Shown: positions 27,025 to 35,397 of the stretch, one piece after another | Layout: each line of letters opens with the position of its first letter | How positions within the stretch are numbered: the stretch's first letter is position 1 | Assembly: GCA_044221555.1 (NCBI GenBank) | Contig: JBGAOY010000004.1 | Location: 186,001 to 250,000, forward strand | Direction: 5' to 3' | DNA length: 64,000 bases | Source: JAEUJM01 sp044221555 | GTDB taxonomy: Bacteria; Actinomycetota; Acidimicrobiia; Acidimicrobiales; DATDAH01 | The notes under the pieces: generated by a model | The model's database searches: none | What the model saw: the letters and a program-made list of their open reading frames with translations, nothing else | What the model was told of the DNA's origin: nothing | Position numbers and translations under genes: made by a program

Positions 27025-27030
27025 TAGGAT
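27025..27030 (+). promoter_or_regulatory. TAGGAT -10-like hexamer upstream of rpsB
   Basis: TAGGAT lies 127 bases before the rpsB ATG. Unlike most units here rpsB would have a long leader, with a clear ribosome site (GGGAAGGAG). A leader of this size upstream of rpsB could carry S2 autoregulation, but no specific structure was resolved. Confidence 0.35.
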
Positions 27031-27157
27031 CGTCAGCCGACCAGGCGTCCGCCCGGTCGCGTCACACCACACCACACAACTCCCCGGGTCCCCCCACGGT
27101 CGCCGCAAGGTGCAGGGCCCGGGTTCACGACCAACCGTTGGGGAAGGAGTCAGCGCG

Positions 27158-28240
27158 ATGGCGTCTGTCGTCACCATGAAGCAGTTGCTCGAGGCCGGTG
27201 TCCACTTCGGTCACCAGACCCGTCGGTGGAACCCCAAGATGAAGCGGTTCCTGTGGGGCGAGCGCAACGGCATCTACATCATCGACCTCGAAGAGACGCT
27301 GCGGCGCATCGAGACCTCGTACACCTTCGTGCGCGACCTCGTCGCCGACGGTGGCTCACTGCTCTTCGTCGGCACGAAGAAGCAGGCGCAGGACGGGGTG
27401 CAGTCCTACGCCGAGAAGTGCGGGATGCCCTATGTGAACCAGCGCTGGCTGGGCGGGATGCTCACCAACTTCGAGACCATCTCGAAGCGGGTGGGCAAGA
27501 TGCAGGAGTACGGCCGCATGCGCGACTCGGGCGAGTTCGCGGCCATGCCCAAGAAGGAGGCGCTGATCCTCGGCCGAGAGCTCGAGAAGCTCGAGCGCAA
27601 CCTCAGCGGCATCCGCAACATGACCAAGCGCCCGGCGGCGATCTTCGTGCTCGACACCAAGAAGGAGCACATCGCCGTCACCGAGGCCAACAAGCTCGGC
27701 ATCCCGATCGTGGCGCTGGTCGACACGAACTGCGACCCGGACGTCATCGACTACGTGATCCCCGGCAACGACGACGCGATCCGATCGGGCAACCTGATGT
27801 GTCGCATCCTCGCCGATGCCGTGCAGGAGGGCCTCTACATCCGCTCGAAGCGCAACCCCGAGGTGGCGCCGGCGGTCGAGCGGTCGGCCGAGCAGGAAGC
27901 CGCAGTGGCCCAGCAGCAGGCCGAGGCCCGCCGCCAGGCCGCCGCCCAGGCCGCCGAGCGCGACGCCCGCCTCGCTGCGGCCAAGGCCGAGCAGGCCGCC
28001 GCCAAGGCGGCACCCGCGTCCGCTCCCGCGGAGGCAGCTGCCCCCGCCGAGACAGCTGCCCCCGTCGAGGTCGAGGCCGAGCCCGCCGCCGCGGAGGCTG
28101 CGGCTGCCCCGGCTGAGGCTGCGACGCCCGCCGAGGCCGAGGCCGTCGCCGACGCGGAGCCCGTCGCCGACGCGGAGCCCGTCGCCGCCGCCGAGGAAGC
28201 CGAAGCCGTCGACGCCGCGGACGCCCCCGCGGCCGAGTGA
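27158..28240 (+). CDS. rpsB: 30S ribosomal protein S2 with long C-terminal tail
   Basis: 360 residues from ATG 27158 (GGAAGGAG upstream). The S2 body is standard: MKQLLEAGVHFGHQTRRWNPK, FIxG-like GIYIIDLEETL, AGTKKQA-type FVGTKKQAQD, QRWLGGMLTNF, IPIVALVDTNCDPD and IPGNDDAIRS. From about residue 240 there is a tail of roughly 120 residues that is a charged helix (AEARRQAAAQAAERDARLAA) followed by an Ala/Glu/Pro repeat including EAVADAEPVADAEPVA. Such a tail is not needed for ribosome function and is of unknown role. Confidence 0.96.
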   Translation: MASVVTMKQLLEAGVHFGHQTRRWNPKMKRFLWGERNGIYIIDLEETLRRIETSYTFVRDLVADGGSLLFVGTKKQAQDGVQSYAEKCGMPYVNQRWLGGMLTNFETISKRVGKMQEYGRMRDSGEFAAMPKKEALILGRELEKLERNLSGIRNMTKRPAAIFVLDTKKEHIAVTEANKLGIPIVALVDTNCDPDVIDYVIPGNDDAIRSGNLMCRILADAVQEGLYIRSKRNPEVAPAVERSAEQEAAVAQQQAEARRQAAAQAAERDARLAAAKAEQAAAKAAPASAPAEAAAPAETAAPVEVEAEPAAAEAAAAPAEAATPAEAEAVADAEPVADAEPVAAAEEAEAVDAADAPAAE

Positions 28241-28283
28241 TCGACGCCACCGAACTCGTGGCCGGGCGGCCGATCTCGCCGCC

Positions 28284-28289
28284 TAGCCT
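28284..28289 (+). promoter_or_regulatory. TAGCCT -10-like hexamer in the rpsB-tsf gap
   Basis: TAGCCT is followed eight bases later by a GTG that opens an eight-codon frame (28298-28324), itself sitting on a GGGAGG site. The arrangement imitates the leaderless genes of this window and may mark an internal promoter for tsf. Confidence 0.35.
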
Positions 28290-28453
28290 CGAGGGAGGTG
28301 ACGACGCCCGAGCGGTCCGTCTGATCGCTCGTCGCCGTGGCCACCACCACGGCGGCGGTGGGCGTCGCCCCGACCTGGACACGACGGTCCCTGGCCCCAT
28401 GCCCGGGCCCCGAACACCGCAACGAGACCACTGAGCCTGAGGAGGCCGACGCT

Positions 28454-29254
28454 GTGCCCGACTTCACCGCGAAAGACGTCCAAGCCCTGCGCCAGGCGAC
28501 CGGCGCCGGGATGATGGACGCGAAGCGCGCGCTGTCCGAGAACGACGGCGACGCCGAGGCCGCGGCCCAGTGGCTGCGCGAGAAGGGCCTGTCGAAGGCC
28601 GCCACCCGGTCGGACCGTGAGAACAACCAGGGCGCGGTGGCCATCGCCGTCGACACCGAGAACGTCGTCGCCACCATCGTCGAGCTCAAGTCCGAGACCG
28701 ACTTCGTGGCCAAGTCCGACCAGTTCAAGGACCTCGCCCAGGAGATCGCCACCCTCGTGCTCGCCGACGGTGAGGAGGCCGCCGCTCAGAAGGCCGACGC
28801 CATCGACGAGCTCAAGGTCACGCTGAAGGAGAACATCGAGCTCGGGCGGGTCGTGCGGTTCGCGGCCGCCCCCGGCAACCTGCTCGACACCTACCTGCAC
28901 GTCCAGAGCGAGCGCGGGGTCAACGCCGTCCTGGTCGAGCTGGCCGGGGGCACCCCCGAGCTGGCCCACGACATCGCCGTGCACATCGCGTTCACCAAGC
29001 CCCGCTTCCTGACCCGCGACGAGGTGCCCGCCGACGAGGTCGAGGCCGAGCGCCACAGCCTCGAGGCCATCACCAAGGCCGAGGGCAAGCCCGAGCAGGC
29101 CTGGCCCAAGATCATCGAGGGCCGGCTCAACGGCTGGTACAAAGAGCGGGTGCTCCTCGACCAGGCCTTCGTCCGGGACGAGAAGCAGACCGTCAGCCAG
29201 CATCTCGGCGACGCCTCCATCGTGCGGTACGCGCAGGTCGTGATCGGCGGTTGA
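28454..29254 (+). CDS. tsf: Elongation factor Ts
   Basis: 266 residues from GTG 28454 after TGAGGAGG. Family motifs: VQALRQATGAGMMDAKRAL with the TGAGMMDCK-like TDV segment, ALSENDGDAEAAAQWLREKG, and VELKSETDFVAKSDQF. EF-Ts regenerates EF-Tu-GTP. The 213 bases after rpsB contain a TAGCCT hexamer (28284-28289) and a very short leader frame, so tsf may have its own promoter. Confidence 0.96.
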   Translation: MPDFTAKDVQALRQATGAGMMDAKRALSENDGDAEAAAQWLREKGLSKAATRSDRENNQGAVAIAVDTENVVATIVELKSETDFVAKSDQFKDLAQEIATLVLADGEEAAAQKADAIDELKVTLKENIELGRVVRFAAAPGNLLDTYLHVQSERGVNAVLVELAGGTPELAHDIAVHIAFTKPRFLTRDEVPADEVEAERHSLEAITKAEGKPEQAWPKIIEGRLNGWYKERVLLDQAFVRDEKQTVSQHLGDASIVRYAQVVIGG

Positions 29255-29342
29255 GCACCGTGGAGCCGGCCGGCGTGGCCCGGACCTACCCGCGGCGGCA
29301 CCGACGTGCCCACGGACTGGCCGGCCACCACGGGCGCGGCGC

Positions 29343-30083
29343 ATGAGCGACGCGGTGGTCGCGGCCGAACCCCGTTGGAAGCGGGTCGTGCTGAAGCTGT
29401 CGGGTGAGGCCTTCGCCGGGAGCGCCGGCTACGGCGTCGACGGCGTGATCGTCAAGCAGATCGCCGAGGAGATCGTCGAGGTCCGGCGCGAGCTGGCCGT
29501 CGACATCGCCATCGTGGTCGGCGGCGGCAACATCTGGCGGGGGATGACCGGCGCCGGCGCCGGGATGGACCGCGCCCAGGCCGACTACATGGGGATGCTC
29601 GCCACGGTGATCAACGCCCTGGCGCTGCAGGACACGCTCGAGCAGCTCGACCAACCCACCCGGGTGCAGACCGCGGTGCACATGTCGCAGATCGCGGAGC
29701 CCTACATCCGGCGCAAGGCCATCCGCCACCTCGAGAAGGGACGGGTCGTCATCTTCGCGGGGGGCACGGGCAACCCGTTCTTCACCACCGACACCACTGC
29801 GGCGCTGCGGGCGGCCGAGATCGATGCCGAGGCCATCTTGCGGGGCACCCACTCGGGCGTGGACGGCATCTACACCGACGACCCGAAGACCAACCCCGAG
29901 GCCACCCTGCTCACCGAGGTCACCTACATCGACGTGTTGAACCAGGGCCTCCGGGCCATGGACTCGACGGCCATCACCCTGTGCATGGACAACTCCATCC
30001 CCATCGTGGTGTTCGACCTGCTGGCGCGCGGCAACGTACGGTCCATCCTCGAAGGTAGGTCGATCGGTACGCTTGTCTCCTAG
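29343..30083 (+). CDS. pyrH: UMP kinase
   Basis: 246 residues. Bacterial UMP kinase of the amino-acid-kinase fold, making UDP from UMP with ATP. Seen: VVLKLSGEAFAG, IAIVVGGGNIWRG, DYMGMLATVINALALQD, FAGGTGNPFFTTDT and GVDGIYTDDPKTNPEA, and MDSTAITLCMDNSIPIVVFD near the end. Complete and at normal length. It is followed by frr as in nearly all bacteria. Confidence 0.97.
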   Translation: MSDAVVAAEPRWKRVVLKLSGEAFAGSAGYGVDGVIVKQIAEEIVEVRRELAVDIAIVVGGGNIWRGMTGAGAGMDRAQADYMGMLATVINALALQDTLEQLDQPTRVQTAVHMSQIAEPYIRRKAIRHLEKGRVVIFAGGTGNPFFTTDTTAALRAAEIDAEAILRGTHSGVDGIYTDDPKTNPEATLLTEVTYIDVLNQGLRAMDSTAITLCMDNSIPIVVFDLLARGNVRSILEGRSIGTLVS

Positions 30084-30152
30084 TGACCTCAACGACCCCG
30101 CCTGCGCCGCAGGCCACGCCGCGCCCGCGCCGACCTGACGAGGGGCCCGACC

Positions 30153-30722
30153 GTGTCTGAGGAGATGGTCGACCTCGTCCTCGACGACGTCACCGAGAAG
30201 ATGGCCAAGGCCGTCCACCACGCCCGCCACGAGTTCTCCACGATCCGCACCGGCCGGGCCGCGCCGGCGCTGGTCGAGAAGCTCCCGGTCGACTACTACG
30301 GCCAGGAGGTCCCGCTGCAGCAGTTGGCCGGCTTCTCGGTGCCCGAGGCGCGCCAACTGCTGATCTCGCCCTACGACAAGGGCTCGATGTCGGCGATCGA
30401 GAAGGCCATCCAGAACTCCGACCTCGGGCTCAACCCGAGCAACGACGGCCATGTCATCCGGCTGAGCTTCCCGCCGCTCACCGCCGAGCGCCGCCAGCAG
30501 CTCGTCAAGGTGGTCAAGCACATGGCCGAGGAGGGCCGGGTCGCCATCCGCAACCTCCGGCGCGCCGCCCGCCACGAGCTCGAGGCGTTCGACAAGGACG
30601 GCGAGCTCACCCACGACGAGCTGGCCCGGGCGGAGAAGCGCCTCGACGAGATCACACACCGCGAGGAAGCGGCGATCAACAGCGCCCTGGAGCAGAAAGA
30701 GCAGGAGTTGCTCGAGGACTGA
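30153..30722 (+). CDS. frr: Ribosome recycling factor
   Basis: 189 residues from GTG 30153. RRF splits post-termination ribosomes with EF-G. Motifs: FSTIRTGRAAPALVEKL, DYYGQEVPLQQLAGFSVPEA, ISPYDKGSMSAIEKAI, LNPSNDGHVIRLSFPPLTAE and KHMAEEGRVAIRNLRR. Ends with an acidic, Glu/Gln-rich helix. The next gene cdsA starts about 40 bases later. Confidence 0.97.
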   Translation: MSEEMVDLVLDDVTEKMAKAVHHARHEFSTIRTGRAAPALVEKLPVDYYGQEVPLQQLAGFSVPEARQLLISPYDKGSMSAIEKAIQNSDLGLNPSNDGHVIRLSFPPLTAERRQQLVKVVKHMAEEGRVAIRNLRRAARHELEAFDKDGELTHDELARAEKRLDEITHREEAAINSALEQKEQELLED

Positions 30723-30763
30723 TGGGCCGACGACGCGTGACCGACCAGTAGCAGGAGGTTCCG

Positions 30764-32644
30764 GTGGACCAAGACTCCGGCGCACCACCAGAAGGCCAGG
30801 ATCCCGAGAAGGTCGTTCGGGAGCCCACCGAGGGGGTGCGCATCATCGGTGCCGAGGAGGCAGCCGAGGCGGCCGGCCGACGTGACGTGGTGTCGCGTCT
30901 ACCCGACGATCGCCCCAAGTTCGGCGATCGCCCCTCCACGGGCGCCGACACACCCCCGCCGCTGCGCTTCCCCGCGCCCGAGGCCTCTGATCCCAACTCG
31001 TTCGGTGCGGTGCCGATCATCTCCGCCGACACCCCGCCGCCGCCGGGCATCGGGGGCTCGACCGAGCCGATGCCCGACGAGACCGACGCCTTCGATGGCG
31101 GCGCTGACCGCGATCAGGGGGCGACGCTGGGCGCACCGGCGCCGACGGGGCCCTCCATGGCGTCGGACGAGGACGACCTCGGCCGCATGCTCGGCGGCCG
31201 CCGGGACCGCAAGGACGAACCGTCAGGGCGCCGCTCGCGGCGCGGCCGGCGCCGCTCGCGCCGGGACGAGCCCACCTCGTCGGGCTTCGAGGACCTGCTT
31301 CCCACCGAGGACGACCTGCCGCAGGCCGACGATCACGACCTTCCCCATTGGACCCGGCCGGCCACCGGCGAGGTGCCCAAGGTGCTCGCCACCGAGGGCG
31401 GCGACGAGGAGGTGTGGTCGGGCCTCGGCTCCCAGCCGCGCTGGCGCGACGACCACGGCCACGATGAGGTCGACGACTTCGCCGACCTCACCGACCAGAC
31501 CCACCTCGACACGGCGTCAGCCACACCCGGGGCACCGGCGGCGCCCGTGTTCGACGAGTTCGGCGAGATCCCTCCGCCCCCCGAGCGCCCTGCGCCCGCG
31601 CCGATCCCCACGCCGGCTCCCGGCCCGTCCGTCACCCCCGAGGACAACCTCCCACCACTCGGTGGCGAGGGCCCCGGGTCGTACGCGCCCACGGCCAAGC
31701 GTGGCGCCACCCCCGAACCGGAGCCCGAGCTCGAGCCCAGCCTCACGCCCGGCTCGCCCTATCCCGATGCCCGTCACGAGCCCGAGACCCTCGGCAGCGA
31801 GTTGGGCCACGACAACGGTGGGGGCGCGGGCCGCGATCTGCCGATGGCGGTCGGTGTGGGCGTCGGCCTGTTCCTCGGCTACCTGCTGCTGAACAAGATC
31901 GGCACCTGGGCGGTCACCCTGCTGGTGCTCGTGGTGATCGTGATGGGTGTCATCGAGTTCTTCAACGCGGTGCGGCGCGTCGGCTACCACCCGGCGGTAC
32001 TGCCGGGCCTGGTCGGCACCGCGGCGATGGTGCTCGCCGTCCACTGGAAGGCCGAGGCCGCGTTCCCGCTGGTCACGTTCCTCACCCTCGTGGTGCTAAT
32101 GCTCTGGTACGTGATCGGGCTGCAGCACGAACGGGCGGTGGCCAACATCGGCATCACCTTCCTCGGCGTCATGTGGATCGGTGGCCTGGGCTCGTTCGCC
32201 GCGCTCATGTTGTCGTTGCCCAACGGGGAGGGGCTCCTGGGTGGCGCGGTGATCGCCACCATCGCCTACGACGTCGGCGCCTACGCGGTGGGCCGCCAGA
32301 TCGGCAAGACGCCGCTGTCGCCGTCGAGCCCGAACAAGACCATGGAGGGCCTGGCCGGCGGCGGCCTGGCCGCCGTGCTGGTGAGCGTGATCGTGCTGGG
32401 GGTGATCGGCGTGTTCCCGTGGCAGGTCAGCGACGCCTTCGTGCTGGGCCTGGCCGTGGCCATCGTGGCGCCACTCGGCGACCTGTGCGAGTCGATGCTC
32501 AAGCGCGACCTGGGCCTGAAGGACATGGGCTCGATCCTGCCGGGCCACGGCGGGCTGCTCGACCGCTTCGACGCGCTGCTGTTCGTGTTGCCCGTCACCT
32601 ACTACGTGTACCGGTTGCTCGAGGTCTACACGAACACCAACTAG
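30764..32644 (+). CDS. cdsA: Phosphatidate cytidylyltransferase with large disordered N-terminus
   Basis: 626 residues from GTG 30764, after AGGAGG. The first ~355 residues are Pro/Asp/Glu-rich and low in complexity, with an Arg-rich patch (GRRSRRGRRRSRRDE near residues 148-165). From about residue 357 the CdsA membrane domain begins with some eight helices and the signature LSPSSPNKTMEGLAGG and GDLCESMLKRDLGLKDMGS, PGHGGLLDRFDALL. CdsA makes CDP-diacylglycerol for phospholipid synthesis. The family is usually about 270-300 residues, so the cytoplasmic extension doubles the protein; its purpose is unknown. Confidence 0.94.
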   Translation: MDQDSGAPPEGQDPEKVVREPTEGVRIIGAEEAAEAAGRRDVVSRLPDDRPKFGDRPSTGADTPPPLRFPAPEASDPNSFGAVPIISADTPPPPGIGGSTEPMPDETDAFDGGADRDQGATLGAPAPTGPSMASDEDDLGRMLGGRRDRKDEPSGRRSRRGRRRSRRDEPTSSGFEDLLPTEDDLPQADDHDLPHWTRPATGEVPKVLATEGGDEEVWSGLGSQPRWRDDHGHDEVDDFADLTDQTHLDTASATPGAPAAPVFDEFGEIPPPPERPAPAPIPTPAPGPSVTPEDNLPPLGGEGPGSYAPTAKRGATPEPEPELEPSLTPGSPYPDARHEPETLGSELGHDNGGGAGRDLPMAVGVGVGLFLGYLLLNKIGTWAVTLLVLVVIVMGVIEFFNAVRRVGYHPAVLPGLVGTAAMVLAVHWKAEAAFPLVTFLTLVVLMLWYVIGLQHERAVANIGITFLGVMWIGGLGSFAALMLSLPNGEGLLGGAVIATIAYDVGAYAVGRQIGKTPLSPSSPNKTMEGLAGGGLAAVLVSVIVLGVIGVFPWQVSDAFVLGLAVAIVAPLGDLCESMLKRDLGLKDMGSILPGHGGLLDRFDALLFVLPVTYYVYRLLEVYTNTN

Positions 32645-32813
32645 CGGCGCTGGTCCGTGCGCCGTGGAGCGACCTGACCCGTCACCGACCGCCCGCACCG
32701 ACACCTGGCCGGCACCTGGCCGGCACCCCGCCGGCGTCCCCGGCTGCCGGCGTGCGGTCGCTCGTCCACAGGGGGCGGGCCGCGCCCGGCCACCCCCGAC
32801 GGCCACCGCGCTC

Positions 32814-32819
32814 TACCCT
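32814..32819 (+). promoter_or_regulatory. TACCCT -10-like hexamer before dxr
   Basis: TACCCT, six bases (GAGGCC), then the dxr ATG at 32826. Predicted leaderless start for the dxr-rseP-ispG unit. Confidence 0.55.
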
Positions 32820-32825
32820 GAGGCC

Positions 32826-33989
32826 ATGACGACCCGGGTTGCGGTCATGGGCTCGACGGGGTCGATCGGCACGCAGACCCTCGAGGTCGTGGCCGCCGAG
32901 GCCGGCGACTACGAGGTGGTGGCGCTCGGGGCGTCCTCGTCGGTCGACCTGCTGGTGGCACAGGCCAAGGCCGTGCGCCCGGCGGTGGTGGCCATCGCCG
33001 ACGGGTCGCGGGCCGCGGCCGTGGCCGACGGCGTGCCTCCCGGCACCGAAGTGCTGTCCGGGCCCGATGCGCTGGCCGAGGCCTGCCGCGACGCCGACGT
33101 GATCGTGAACGGGGTCGTCGGCTTCGCCGGCCTGTCCGTCACCCTGGCCGCGCTCGAGGGCGGCCGGCGCCTGGCGCTGGCCAACAAGGAGTCGCTCATC
33201 GCGGCCGGCCCCGTGGTGGCCAGGGCCCGCGCCACGCCGGGGGCCGAGCTGGTGCCCGTCGACAGCGAGCACTGCGCGGTCCACCAGTGCCTCCGGGCCA
33301 ACGACAACGCCGACCGGCTCGATCGCATCGTCCTCACCGCCAGCGGCGGGCCCTTCCGTGGGCGGACCCGGGACGAGCTGGCCGACGTCACGATCGACGA
33401 CGCGCTCGCGCACCCCACCTGGAGCATGGGCCCGAAGATCACCGTCGACTCGTCCACGCTCATGAACAAGGGCCTCGAGGTGATCGAGGCCCATGAGCTG
33501 TTCGGCGCCCCCTACGACCGGATCGAGGTGGTGGTGCACCCGCAGTCGATCGTGCACTCGATGGTGGAGTTCACCGACGGCGCCACCATCGCCCAACTGT
33601 CGCTGCCCGACATGCGCCTGCCGATCGGCTACGCGCTGGCCTACCCCGACCGCATCGGCACCCCGTTCGGCCGCATCGACTGGTCGGCGCTCGGCCGGCT
33701 CGACTTCGAGCCCCCCGACCACGAGGCGTTCCCCTGCCTGGGTCTGGCGTACGAGGCGGGCCGGGCCGGCGAGACCGCCCCGGCCTGGCTGAACGCCGCG
33801 AACGAGGTGGCCGTGGCCGCGTTCCTCGACGGCCTCATCCCCTGGTCCGCGATCGCCGACGTTCTCAAAGCGACCCTCGACCGGCATGATGGAACGAAAG
33901 CCACGTCGGTGGACGTTGTGATCGACGTGGACCAGCGGGCCCGCATCGAAGCCCGGCACGTCATCGAGAGGACCTACTGCGCATCATGA
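32826..33989 (+). CDS. dxr: 1-deoxy-D-xylulose 5-phosphate reductoisomerase
   Basis: 387 residues from ATG 32826. It makes 2-C-methyl-D-erythritol 4-phosphate from DXP with NADPH, the committed step of the MEP isoprenoid pathway. NADPH loop GSTGSIGTQTLEV; active-site motifs LANKESLIAAG, PVDSEHCAV, LTASGGPFRG, HPTWSMGPKITVDSSTLMNK, and VVVHPQSIVHSMVEF. The stop overlaps rseP by four bases (ATGA), and ispG, another MEP-pathway gene, follows. Confidence 0.97.
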   Translation: MTTRVAVMGSTGSIGTQTLEVVAAEAGDYEVVALGASSSVDLLVAQAKAVRPAVVAIADGSRAAAVADGVPPGTEVLSGPDALAEACRDADVIVNGVVGFAGLSVTLAALEGGRRLALANKESLIAAGPVVARARATPGAELVPVDSEHCAVHQCLRANDNADRLDRIVLTASGGPFRGRTRDELADVTIDDALAHPTWSMGPKITVDSSTLMNKGLEVIEAHELFGAPYDRIEVVVHPQSIVHSMVEFTDGATIAQLSLPDMRLPIGYALAYPDRIGTPFGRIDWSALGRLDFEPPDHEAFPCLGLAYEAGRAGETAPAWLNAANEVAVAAFLDGLIPWSAIADVLKATLDRHDGTKATSVDVVIDVDQRARIEARHVIERTYCAS

Positions 33990-35386
33990 GCGCCACGGAC
34001 ACCAACCAGGACGAGGGCCCTCCGTCGGGCGACGAGTCCGATCGGGTCGCGTTCGGCCTGAACGACGTGGCCGTGCCCGGCCAGGGTGCGACCCCCAACG
34101 AGGCGCCCCCCGAGATCGTCCAGGTCGTGCAGTCGAACCCGTTGCGACTGCTCGCGGTGATCGCCGCCGTCGTGGCCCTCGGGGTGTTCGTCAGCCTGCC
34201 GGCGGTCATCGTGGTGCTGGCCCTGGTCTTCATGATCTTCATGCACGAGCTGGGTCACTACCTCACCGCCCGCCGGGCCGGGATGTTGGTGACCGAGTTC
34301 TTCATCGGCTTCGGCCCCCGCATCTGGTCGTTCAAGAAGGGCGAGGTCGAGTACGGCCTGAAGGCCATCCCTGCCGGCGCCTACGTGCGCATCATCGGCA
34401 TGAACAACCTGGAGGAGGTCGACCCGGTCGACGAGCCCCGCACGTATCGCCAGCAGCCGTTCTGGCAGCGGTTCTCGGTGGCGGTCGCGGGCTCGACGAT
34501 GCACTTCCTCATGGCGTTCCTGCTGCTGTTCACGATCTTCGTGGGGTTCGGTGAGCGGAACCTGTCGGTGTGGACGATCGACCAGATCACCCCCTCCGAG
34601 GGCCTCACCCAGGACGGCGAGCCGGTCGAGAGCCCCGCGGTGGTCGCGGGCCTGCAACCGGGCGATCGCATCATCCGGGTCGACGACGACCCCATCGACG
34701 AGTTCACCGACCTCAAGGACGCGATCGAGTCGCGTCCCGGCGAGACGGTGACCCTGGTCATCCGCCGCGACGGCGAGACCGTCGAGGCCACCACCACCCT
34801 GTTGGCCAACGGCCCCGACGGTGCCGCCGAGGGATTCCTCGGCGTGTCGGGTGACTCGCCCCGTCAGCGCCTCGGCGTGTTGCCGGCGGCCCGGCGGGCC
34901 GGCAGCGAATTCGTGACGATCGCGACGCAGTCGGTGGTCTCCCTCGGCCGGTTCTTCTCGCCCAGCGGCATCTCCAACTTCGTCGACCAGGCCATGAACG
35001 CGAACGACGCGGAGGAGCCGGCGCCGAGCACGGGTCAGCCGGCGTCGAACGCCGATGACAACCGCATCGTCTCCATCTACGGTGCCGCCCGCATCGGCAC
35101 CCAGGCCACCCAGGCCGGGATCGTCTCGCTGCTGTTCTTCCTGGCGCTCATCAACATCTTCATCGGGGTGTTCAACCTCGTGCCGCTGCTTCCCCTCGAC
35201 GGGGGCCACGTGGCCATCGCCATCTACGAGAAGTTCAAGGAGTGGCGCATCGGCAACCATCGCCGCTACTTCGTCGACGTGGCCAGGCTGCTCCCGGTCA
35301 CCTACGGCGTGGTCGCCGTGCTGATCAGCATCGGTGTGCTGGCGCTGTACCTCGACATCGCCAACCCCATCAACCTGCCCAACTAG
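33986..35386 (+). CDS. rseP: Site-2 protease, M50 family (RseP/Rip1-like)
   Basis: 466 residues. Intramembrane zinc metalloprotease with HExxH at H87-E88-H91 (MHELGHYLTARRAG), PDZ domain after about residue 200 (VVAGLQPGDRIIRVDDDPI), and the third zinc ligand in LVPLLPLDGGHVA near the C-terminus. The first 60 residues are hydrophilic, longer than in E. coli RseP. Such proteases clip anti-sigma factors and remove signal peptides. It lies between dxr and ispG exactly as Rip1 does in mycobacteria. Confidence 0.95.
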   Translation: MSATDTNQDEGPPSGDESDRVAFGLNDVAVPGQGATPNEAPPEIVQVVQSNPLRLLAVIAAVVALGVFVSLPAVIVVLALVFMIFMHELGHYLTARRAGMLVTEFFIGFGPRIWSFKKGEVEYGLKAIPAGAYVRIIGMNNLEEVDPVDEPRTYRQQPFWQRFSVAVAGSTMHFLMAFLLLFTIFVGFGERNLSVWTIDQITPSEGLTQDGEPVESPAVVAGLQPGDRIIRVDDDPIDEFTDLKDAIESRPGETVTLVIRRDGETVEATTTLLANGPDGAAEGFLGVSGDSPRQRLGVLPAARRAGSEFVTIATQSVVSLGRFFSPSGISNFVDQAMNANDAEEPAPSTGQPASNADDNRIVSIYGAARIGTQATQAGIVSLLFFLALINIFIGVFNLVPLLPLDGGHVAIAIYEKFKEWRIGNHRRYFVDVARLLPVTYGVVAVLISIGVLALYLDIANPINLPN

Positions 35387-35397
35387 GCCCCGGCGTC

